Source of the DNA: Limisphaerales bacterium
Lineage (GTDB): Bacteria > Verrucomicrobiota > Verrucomicrobiia > Limisphaerales > UBA11358
Length of the DNA stretch: 45,927 bases
Direction of reading: 5' to 3'
Assembly (NCBI GenBank): GCA_003134375.1
Contig: PLAY01000037.1
Coordinates: 1 to 45,927, forward strand
The notes beneath the pieces were generated by a model that was given only the letters and a program-made list of their open reading frames with translations, did no database searches and was not told where the DNA came from. Both the position numbers and the translations under genes were made by a program. Numbering within the stretch: the first letter of the stretch is position 1; each line of letters opens with the position of its first letter. Below, piece after piece: positions 39,799 through 45,927 of the stretch.

Positions 39799-42700
39799 AT
39801 GAAATCAATTCTTTTCCGCCACGGGCTGGTTGTTTTTATTCTTTCAATCGCCTTTGGCAGTCTGGCTGACAATTCAACCCTGCCGCGCGAGCGCGTCTCC
39901 TTGAACGCCGGCTGGCGGTTTGCCCGGTTTGGTTTCATTCGCGACGGTTCATCTCGGCCAGAGCCGGGCCAACCGGCCGGAGCGGTCACGGCTTCGTCGG
40001 AGGAAACCAGCAAAGGCAACACGGCAAGCATGGCGTTTGACGGCGACTCCAACACGCGGTGGTGCGCCGCCGATGGAAGCATGAACCAGTGGCTCGCGGT
40101 TGATTTCGGCAAAATCACACCGCTCGGCTCGGTGGAAATCGAGTGGGAAAATACACTCGCTTATCAATATAAGGCCGAGGTTTCCGACGACGGGAAGTCC
40201 TGGAAGACCGTGGTGGACCGCACCCAGAATCGCGACGCGGCACGCCTCGACAAGGCGGCGCTTGGCAGCACGGGCCGGTTTGTGCGCGTAACCGTCACCG
40301 GCGTGCCCGAAGATAAATGGGCGAGCATTTGCGAACTGCGCGTGCTCGATCCCGCAGGCAACCGGCTCCAACCCGCCGGTGGTGTGCCAGGGACTGGAGC
40401 CAAACGGCTCCAGCCGGTTGCGCCGAAGGATGGCGCGGGGGTCTTTCCGGAGAGTACGGTGGAGTTCAACGACTCCGACTGGCGCAAGCTGAACCTGCCG
40501 CATGACTGGGGCATCGAGGGGCCGTTCAAACAGGAGTATCCCGGCGATACCGGCAAACTTCCATGGTGGGGCATCGGTTGGTATCGCAAACACCTGGAGG
40601 TTCCAGCGTCTGACCAGGGCAGGAAAATTTATTTGGATGTGGATGGCGCGATGTCGCACGCAAAAGTCTGGCTCAATGGCCAACTCGTCGGCGGCTGGCC
40701 CTATGGCTACGCTTCCTGGCGCGTGGATTTGACTCCGTTTGTCAAATTTGGCGGGGACAACGTGATCGCCATCCGCCTCGACAATCCGCGGGATTCCTCG
40801 CGCTGGTATCCGGGCGGCGGCATCTATCGGAACGTCTGGCTCGTTAAAACCGCGCCGGTGCATGTCGCACATTGGGGAACTTACGTCACCACGCCGGAGA
40901 TCAGCGCCAGGGCGGCGACGGTGAAAATCCGGGTCACCGTGGACAATGAAACGGCTTCCGCTTCCGCCGTGACCGTGAAAAATGAAATTTTTGAGCTTGG
41001 CGCGGACAACGTCAAAGGAAAATCCGTCGCGTCATTGGCCACCGAGGGTGTCAAAATTGCCGCGCACCAGTCCCAGTCGAGGGAAGGCCAGATTGTCATT
41101 CCCGATCCGAAATTATGGAGCATCGAACAACCGCAGCGCTACGTCGTCGTCACCACCATCGAGCAGGATGGGAAGCCGGTGGACAGCTACGAGACCCCGT
41201 TCGGCATCCGCACCATTCAATTCACCGCTAATAATGGTTTCCTGCTCAACGGCAAGCGTGTGCCGCTGAACGGCGTTTGCGACCATCACGACCTCGGCGC
41301 GCTCGGCGCGGCCATCAACCCCCGCGCGCTGGAACGACAGATTCAAATCCTGAAGGAGATGGGCTGCAACGCCATCCGCACCAGCCATAATCCGCCCGCG
41401 CCGGAACTGCTCGATTTGTGCGACCGCCTCGGCATGGTCGTGATGGACGAATCATTCGACTGCTGGAAAAGCGGCAAGAACGCGAACGATTATCACCTGC
41501 TGTGGGACAACTGGCATGAAAAAGACTGGCGCGCGGAACTTCGCCGCGACCGCAATCATCCCTGCATCATCCTCTGGAGCATCGGCAATGAGGTGGGTGA
41601 GCAGGACTCGCCGGCGGGGCTGGAAATTGCCGCGGAGCTGACCCGCATCGCCCACGAGGAGGATCCGACGCGCCCGACGACCGCCGCCTGTAGCGACGGG
41701 CGTGCCGCGTTTAACGGATTCCAAAAGAACCTGGATGTTTTTGGCTACAACTACAAACCGACCGAGTATGGCCGGGCGCACGAGGCCAATCCGGGCCTGC
41801 CGATCTTCGGCAGCGAGACGGCGTCGTGCATCAGTTCACGCGGCGAATATTTCTTCCCCGTCAGCACCAATAAGGACGAAGGCAAGGCCGATTTCCAAAT
41901 GAGTTCCTACGACCTTTACGCGCCGCCCTGGGCGACGCCGCCGGATTGGGAATTCAAGGGGCAGGATGCGTTTCCCTATGTCGCCGGCGAATTTGTCTGG
42001 ACCGGTTTCGATTATCTCGGCGAGCCGACGCCTTACAACGGGGATATGAGCAACCTGCTGAATTTCACCGACCCGGCCGAGAAAGCCCGGATGCAAAAGG
42101 AATTGGAAGCGCTGGGCCGGATCAAGGTGCCGTCGCGCAGTTCCTATTTCGGCATCATTGACCTCGCCGGTTTCCCGAAAGACCGCTACTACCTCTACCA
42201 GGCGCGCTGGCGTCCGGATTTCCCCATGGCGCACATCCTGCCGCACTGGAACTGGCCGGACCGCGTCGGACAGATCACGCCGGTGCATGTTTATACTTCC
42301 GGGGATTCGGTGGAACTTTTTCTGAACGGCAAGTCGCTGCGTCTGAAGAAAAAAGGACCTTATGAATACCGCCTGCACTGGGACGACGTGGTGTATCAAC
42401 CCGGCGAACTCAAGGCGGTGGCCTACAAGAACGGGAAAGCATGGGCGACGGACGTGATGAAGACAACCGGTCCGGCGGCCAAACTCAAGTTGCAGGCCGA
42501 CCGCAATACGATCAAAGCTGACGGCCAGGATTTGTCATTTGTCACCGTGACCGTGGCGGACCAGGACGGCCTGCTCGTGCCGCGTTCGCATAACCAGATT
42601 CACTTTGACATCAACGGACCGGGCGAAATCGTGGCGACCGACAACGGCGATGCGACAAGTTTCGAATCGTTCCAGTCGCACGAGCGCAAAGCTTACAACG

Positions 42701-42819
42701 GACTTTGTCTGGTGATTGTCCGCGCGAAAGCCGGCGAGTCCGGCAACATCATGCTGCGGGCTGCGTCCGAAGGTCTGGCCACAGCGGAGATTCCCATTAT
42801 GACCGCGCCGGCTCATTAA
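39799..42819 (+). CDS. Secreted GH2 glycosidase with inserted F5/8-type domain
   Basis: 1006 residues from ATG 39799 (frame open from 39727), with a signal peptide (MKSILFRHGLVVFILSIAFG). A glycoside hydrolase family 2 enzyme of beta-galactosidase type. The first strand (ERVSLNAGWRFARFG) is followed by an inserted discoidin/CBM32-like domain (about 60-195; ASMAFDGDSNTRWCAADGS, WLAVDFGKITPLGSVEIEWE). The GH2 sugar-binding domain then resumes (DSDWRKLNLPHDWGIEGPF), then the Ig-like domain, the TIM barrel with acid/base Glu at about 598 (WSIGNEVGEQ) and nucleophile Glu at about 673 (IFGSETAS), and C-terminal Ig-like domains. Likely degrades plant or algal galactosides. The linker before the resumed domain is encoded by a palindromic repeat (40359-40420). 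Confidence 0.92.
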   Translation: MKSILFRHGLVVFILSIAFGSLADNSTLPRERVSLNAGWRFARFGFIRDGSSRPEPGQPAGAVTASSEETSKGNTASMAFDGDSNTRWCAADGSMNQWLAVDFGKITPLGSVEIEWENTLAYQYKAEVSDDGKSWKTVVDRTQNRDAARLDKAALGSTGRFVRVTVTGVPEDKWASICELRVLDPAGNRLQPAGGVPGTGAKRLQPVAPKDGAGVFPESTVEFNDSDWRKLNLPHDWGIEGPFKQEYPGDTGKLPWWGIGWYRKHLEVPASDQGRKIYLDVDGAMSHAKVWLNGQLVGGWPYGYASWRVDLTPFVKFGGDNVIAIRLDNPRDSSRWYPGGGIYRNVWLVKTAPVHVAHWGTYVTTPEISARAATVKIRVTVDNETASASAVTVKNEIFELGADNVKGKSVASLATEGVKIAAHQSQSREGQIVIPDPKLWSIEQPQRYVVVTTIEQDGKPVDSYETPFGIRTIQFTANNGFLLNGKRVPLNGVCDHHDLGALGAAINPRALERQIQILKEMGCNAIRTSHNPPAPELLDLCDRLGMVVMDESFDCWKSGKNANDYHLLWDNWHEKDWRAELRRDRNHPCIILWSIGNEVGEQDSPAGLEIAAELTRIAHEEDPTRPTTAACSDGRAAFNGFQKNLDVFGYNYKPTEYGRAHEANPGLPIFGSETASCISSRGEYFFPVSTNKDEGKADFQMSSYDLYAPPWATPPDWEFKGQDAFPYVAGEFVWTGFDYLGEPTPYNGDMSNLLNFTDPAEKARMQKELEALGRIKVPSRSSYFGIIDLAGFPKDRYYLYQARWRPDFPMAHILPHWNWPDRVGQITPVHVYTSGDSVELFLNGKSLRLKKKGPYEYRLHWDDVVYQPGELKAVAYKNGKAWATDVMKTTGPAAKLKLQADRNTIKADGQDLSFVTVTVADQDGLLVPRSHNQIHFDINGPGEIVATDNGDATSFESFQSHERKAYNGLCLVIVRAKAGESGNIMLRAASEGLATAEIPIMTAPAH
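40359..40420. repeat. Palindromic element inside the GH2 gene
   Basis: CAACCGGCT (40359-40367) and AGCCGGTTG (40412-40420) are exact inverted ends, and an inner hairpin CTGGAGCC-AAAC-GGCTCCAG lies at 40394-40413. It encodes the linker NRLQPAGGVPGTGAKRLQPV between the inserted F5/8-like domain and the rest of the GH2 sugar-binding domain. The length, 62 bases, is not a multiple of three, so insertion boundaries are uncertain. Confidence 0.6.
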
Positions 42820-42942
42820 CATTTGTTTTCCTTGAAGTGCCGACAGCGGGAACGCAAAAAAGGCGATGTCGGCGCCTATGACCGTCTGGCGCCGCCGCCA
42901 CAAGCTGGGCGCGCATCAACATCACAGACAGACTGGAATAAA

Positions 42943-43137
42943 ATGCCTGCCAGGATAAAAACCCGGATTGACGTGGCGCTGGCCAAGGTTTGCCGGCATT
43001 GCACGGTCTGCAACCAGGCCCGCCGCCGGCAGCGAGGAGCGGCATTTTGGTTTGTGACCAAAATCGAGCGGGGCGCGTGCCCGTTCTGCCGGGCTTATGA
43101 GCGGGTCCACGGCCGCAAGGCACACGAACCGGCATGA
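42943..43137 (+). CDS. Small cysteine-rich protein, probable zinc binder
   Basis: 64 residues from ATG 42943 (the frame opens at 42823, but the part before has no protein character). Cysteines occur as CRHCTVC (17, 20, 23) and CPFC (46, 49) in KVCRHCTVCNQARRRQRGAA and RGACPFCRAYERVHGRKAHE. I recall similar short CPFCRAYERVYGRKAHE-type proteins in other bacteria, but not their function. Basic stretches and paired Cys suggest a zinc finger that may bind nucleic acid. It precedes cydA with a palindrome (43145-43230) between. The ribosome site is weak, so the start could differ. Confidence 0.65.
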   Translation: MPARIKTRIDVALAKVCRHCTVCNQARRRQRGAAFWFVTKIERGACPFCRAYERVHGRKAHEPA

Positions 43138-43144
43138 TTTCCCT

Positions 43145-43230
43145 GCAGCCGCAGACGTGAGTCGGCGCTGAAACAATTCGAAAGCAGGTTTCAAATCAGG
43201 AAAATGGCGCCGACTGACGTCGGCGGCTGC
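43145..43230. repeat. Palindromic element, GACGT core
   Basis: Arms 43145-43168 and 43207-43230 (GCAGCCGCAGACGTGAGTCG and onward) are inverted with two mismatches in 24. The core GACGTGAG recalls the 6163 and 16871 elements, though the flanks differ. It lies between the small Cys protein and cydA. Confidence 0.85.
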
Positions 43231-43292
43231 GGTGGGTTACATGTGCAAGGTTTATTGACCCCGGCATTCCAAACGGTTACAAGAGTCCTGCT

Positions 43293-44666
43293 ATGGACGT
43301 TTTGACGCTAGCACGCATCCAGTTCGGGGCGACCATTGCGTTCCACTACATTTACCCGCCGTTGAGCATCGGTCTGGGCGTCCTGCTCGTCTGCATGGAA
43401 GGGTTGTGGCTGAAAACCAAAAACCCGGTTTATCACCAGATGGCAAGATTTTGGACCAAGGTGTTCGCTCTTACGTTCGCCATCGGCGTGGCGACGGGCA
43501 TCGTCATGGAATTCGAGTTTGGCACGAACTGGGCGACCTATTCGCGATACGTCGGCGATGTGTTCGGCAGCGCGCTGGCGGCGGAAGGCATCTTCGCGTT
43601 TTTCCTTGAATCGGGTTTTCTCGCGGTGCTGCTGTTCGGCTGGGACAAAGTGAGCCGCAAGCTGCATTTTTTCTCGACGTGCATGGTCTGCCTCGGCGCG
43701 CATTTCAGCGCCATCTGGATCGTCGTCGCCAATTCCTGGATGCAAACACCGGCGGGTTACCAAATCGTGTCTCACAATGGCGTAGAACGCGCGGAAATCT
43801 TCGACTTCTGGCAACTGGTCTTCAACCCGTCCTCGATGGACCGCTTGTTTCACACGCTGTGCGGCGCGTGGCAGGCGGGCGCGTTTCTCGTCGTCAGCGT
43901 CAGCGCATGGTATCTGCTGAAGAAACGGCATCTGGACTTTGCGCGTGCGTCATTGCGGGTCGGTTTGACCGTCGCGTTAGCTGGCTCGCTGCTGCAATTG
44001 GTCAGCGGTGACTCCAGTGCGCGCGGCGTGGGGAAAAATCAGCCGGAAAAACTCGCGGCGTTCGAAGGACTTTACAACACAACCTCGAATGCGCCGCTGA
44101 CGCTGATCGGCTGGGTGGACGAGCAAAATCAAAAAGTCGTGGGAATCCAATGGCCGGGTTTGTTGAGCTGGCTGGTGTACCATGACACGAGCGGGGTGGT
44201 CACGGGACTGAATGCTTTTGCCCCTGAAGACCGTCCGCCGATCACGGCGTCGTTCCTATTCTTCCACGGCATGGTGGGCATCGGTTTCACCCTGATTGCC
44301 ATTGCTGCGCTGGGATTTCTTTATTTCCGCGATGGAACGCTGCACGAACGGCGCTGGTTGCTGTGGATTCTTGTGTTCTCCGTGCTCGGCCCGCAAATCG
44401 CCAACCAGCTCGGCTGGTTCGCCGCCGAAGTTGGCCGCCAGCCGTGGATTGTCTATCACCTGATGCGAACCCCGGCCGGTCTCTCGGCGGTTGTCGAGAA
44501 AAACGTGGTGCTGACGTCACTGATTTTGTTCACATTCATTTATTTTCTGTTGTTCGCGGTGTTCATCTACCTGCTCAACGACAAAATCCAGCACGGCCCG
44601 GATGACGCCGACTTGACACCGTCAGGCAAGCTCGCCTTGCCCACGAAAACTGAAATCGCGCCATGA
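43293..44666 (+). CDS. cydA: Cytochrome bd quinol oxidase subunit I
   Basis: 457 residues, about nine hydrophobic helices. High-affinity terminal oxidase that takes electrons from quinol to O2 in the inner membrane. Marks: N-terminal [20 protein letters not shown] with the haem-ligand His, [57 protein letters not shown] and the [13 protein letters not shown] signature. The quinol (Q) loop is short, as in the cyanide-insensitive (CIO) type. It overlaps cydB by four bases (ATGA). No cydDC or cydX is in view. Upstream are a repeat and a small Cys protein; no clear FNR box was seen. Confidence 0.97.
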   Translation: MDVLTLARIQFGATIAFHYIYPPLSIGLGVLLVCMEGLWLKTKNPVYHQMARFWTKVFALTFAIGVATGIVMEFEFGTNWATYSRYVGDVFGSALAAEGIFAFFLESGFLAVLLFGWDKVSRKLHFFSTCMVCLGAHFSAIWIVVANSWMQTPAGYQIVSHNGVERAEIFDFWQLVFNPSSMDRLFHTLCGAWQAGAFLVVSVSAWYLLKKRHLDFARASLRVGLTVALAGSLLQLVSGDSSARGVGKNQPEKLAAFEGLYNTTSNAPLTLIGWVDEQNQKVVGIQWPGLLSWLVYHDTSGVVTGLNAFAPEDRPPITASFLFFHGMVGIGFTLIAIAALGFLYFRDGTLHERRWLLWILVFSVLGPQIANQLGWFAAEVGRQPWIVYHLMRTPAGLSAVVEKNVVLTSLILFTFIYFLLFAVFIYLLNDKIQHGPDDADLTPSGKLALPTKTEIAP

Positions 44667-45685
44667 CTTTCGACCTGAACACCATCTGGTTCATCCTCGT
44701 CGGCGTGCTGTTCACCGGCTACGCGATGCTCGACGGCTTCGACCTCGGCATCGGCGCGCTGCATTTGTTCACCAAGGACGACGCGGAGCGCCGCACGCTG
44801 CTCAACGCCATCGGCCCGGTCTGGGATGGCAACGAAGTCTGGCTGGTCACCGGCGGCGGCGCGCTGTTCGCCGCGTTCCCGAATGTCTATGCGACGGTGT
44901 TCTCCGGTTTTTATCTCGCGCTGATACTGCTGCTGGTGTCGTTGATTTTCCGCGCGGTGGCCATCGAATTCCGCAGCAAACAGCCGATGCGCTGGTGGCG
45001 GCAGATGTGGGACGTCGGATTTTCCGCCGGCAGCCTCCTGTCCGGCCTGCTCCTGGGCGTGGCGCTGGGCAACATCGCGTGGGGCGTGCCGATTGATGAC
45101 CGCGGCGAATTTGCCGGCACCTTCCTGGGCCTGCTCAAGCCGTATCCGGTGCTGGTCGGCGTCACAACCGTGGCGCTGTTCATGATGCACGGCGCGATTT
45201 ACGGCGTGATGAAAACCGAGGGCAAACTGCACGACAAACTGCGCGGCTGGGCGATGAACTGCATCATCTTCTTCGTGATTTGCGCCGCGATGACGATGAT
45301 GGCCACGCTGCTTTACGTCCCGCACATGACCGCGCAGGTGCGGGACAATCCGTGGCTGTTCACCATCGCGCTGGCGAACATGCTGGCCATCGCCAACATC
45401 CCGCGCGAATTCCATCATGGCCGCGACTGGCGCGCGTTTTTGTCGTCGTGCGCGGCCATCATCACGCTGATGGCCCTGTTCGCGCTCAACATTTTCCCGA
45501 ACCTGGTTTACAGCCAGCCCAATCCGGAAAACAGCCTGACGATTTATAACGCCTCGTCGTCGTCAAAAACACTCGGCATCATGCTCATCATCGCGGGCAT
45601 CGGCGTGCCGGTGGTGATTGCCTACACCGTCTGCATCTACTGGATTTTCCGCGGCAAGGTGAAGCTGGACCGGATGAGCTATTGA
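44663..45685 (+). CDS. cydB: Cytochrome bd quinol oxidase subunit II
   Basis: 340 residues, about eight to nine hydrophobic helices. Typical CydB start FDLNTIWFILVGVLFTGYAMLDGFDLGIG, followed by IGPVWDGNEVWLVTGGGALFAAFP, both family signatures, and a C-terminal NASSSSKTLGIMLIIAGIG helix. Partner of CydA, coupled by ATGA overlap. It ends IFRGKVKLDRMSY. Downstream is a strong inverted repeat (45719-45769) that may serve as terminator. Confidence 0.96.
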   Translation: MTFDLNTIWFILVGVLFTGYAMLDGFDLGIGALHLFTKDDAERRTLLNAIGPVWDGNEVWLVTGGGALFAAFPNVYATVFSGFYLALILLLVSLIFRAVAIEFRSKQPMRWWRQMWDVGFSAGSLLSGLLLGVALGNIAWGVPIDDRGEFAGTFLGLLKPYPVLVGVTTVALFMMHGAIYGVMKTEGKLHDKLRGWAMNCIIFFVICAAMTMMATLLYVPHMTAQVRDNPWLFTIALANMLAIANIPREFHHGRDWRAFLSSCAAIITLMALFALNIFPNLVYSQPNPENSLTIYNASSSSKTLGIMLIIAGIGVPVVIAYTVCIYWIFRGKVKLDRMSY

Positions 45686-45718
45686 GGATTTACGATTGAC
45701 GAGTCTTTCACGTGGCAC

Positions 45719-45769
45719 AGGCCTCCGGCCTGTGTCTGCTTTTTTCTTTCTTACACAGGCCGGAGGCCT
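45719..45769 (+). terminator. Inverted repeat after cydAB, possible terminator
   Basis: Perfect 17-bp arms AGGCCTCCGGCCTGTGT (45719-45735) and ACACAGGCCGGAGGCCT (45753-45769) enclose a T-rich loop. The leading unit (GTGGCACAGGCCT) is shared with the repeats at 10997 and 11150, so this is a repeat family member placed where a terminator would be expected. No T-run follows the stem. Confidence 0.6.
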
Positions 45770-45789
45770 AGGGCGGTTCCAACTTTGAT

Positions 45790-45912
45790 GTAGCGCAGAC
45801 ATTCTTGTCTGCGGGTTTGCGGGACATTCTTGTCCCGTGTTTCATCCTCACGAAAGAGGCGACTGGAAAGTCGCCTGAATCCCGCAATGCGGGACTGGAA
45901 AGCCTGCGCTAC
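45790..45912. repeat. Mosaic palindromic element with GTAG...CTAC ends
   Basis: The ends GTAGCGCAG (45790-45798) and CTGCGCTAC (45904-45912) are exact inverted copies. Inside are hairpins built on two themes: GACATTCTTGTC-like (GCAGACATTCTTGTCTGC, GGGACATTCTTGTCCC) and ACTGGAAAGT-like (GCGACTGGAAAGTCGC, GGGACTGGAAAGCC), plus CCCGCAATGCGGG. At 123 bases it is 41 codons long. Confidence 0.88.
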
Positions 45913-45927
45913 GTAATAACTGGAAAT

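Overview
The window reads as chromosomal DNA from a member of the Verrucomicrobiota, most likely a Limisphaerales/Pedosphaera-type soil or freshwater bacterium. The basis is family-level and no search was run: a partial protein at the left edge of a type common in that phylum, three RNA polymerase sigma factors with long C-terminal tails, a moxR-DUF58-DUF4381-batA-batB cluster, GC-rich DNA with long antisense open frames, and many short palindromic repeats. I see no rRNA, tRNA, CRISPR array, transposase, integrase or phage gene.

Layout. 1-6.1 kb: KdpD/KdpE potassium two-component system followed by a KimA-like APC-family K+ importer, with no kdpFABC. 6.5-8.4 kb: housekeeping sigma factor RpoD (minus). 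8.7-16.8 kb: minus-strand moxR-bat cluster (MoxR ATPase, alpha/beta hydrolase, DUF58, DUF4381, BatA, BatB-TPR, Q-rich BatC), interrupted by a toxin-antitoxin (TA) pair and by repeats. 17-24 kb: the translation/RNA operon nusA-infB-rbfA-nrnA-truB-ribF (minus). 24.3-26.6 kb: zinc-ribbon acetyltransferase and Rho. 26.9-31.1 kb: tailed sigma factor 1, a MazEF-like pair and a three-domain fusion (tyrosine phosphatase + RpiB + GlyA). 31.2-39.7 kb: S41-like secreted protein, tailed sigma factors 2 and 3, acyl-CoA synthetase, VapBC and purD. 39.8-45.7 kb: secreted GH2 glycosidase, a small four-cysteine-type protein and cytochrome bd oxidase cydAB.

The main discovery candidate is structural. Downstream of glyA and of purD, every accessory gene or gene pair is followed by a short diverged copy of the 3' end of that housekeeping gene, always in the orientation of the gene. 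The glyA series is copy - sigma1 - copy - mazEF - glyA. The purD series is (weak copy) - sigma2 - copy - sigma3 - copy - acyl-CoA synthetase - copy - vapBC - purD. The copies still encode the conserved C-termini ([13 protein letters not shown]; HFxGAHFRRDI) with many synonymous differences. The third TA pair, in the bat cluster, is flanked by an 83-bp direct repeat of the 5' end of the DUF58 gene (one mismatch). This looks like repeated insertion of cassettes at housekeeping gene ends, with each insertion bringing or regenerating a gene end.

Other points of interest: the three sigma factors share a sigma-hydrophobic-coiled coil core but carry different tails (pseudopilin-like, LQPY repeat, and Spy/CpxP-like LTxxQ repeats). 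Palindromic elements with GTAG...CTAC ends occur both between genes and in frame inside ribF and the DUF58 gene, recalling Rickettsia palindromic elements.
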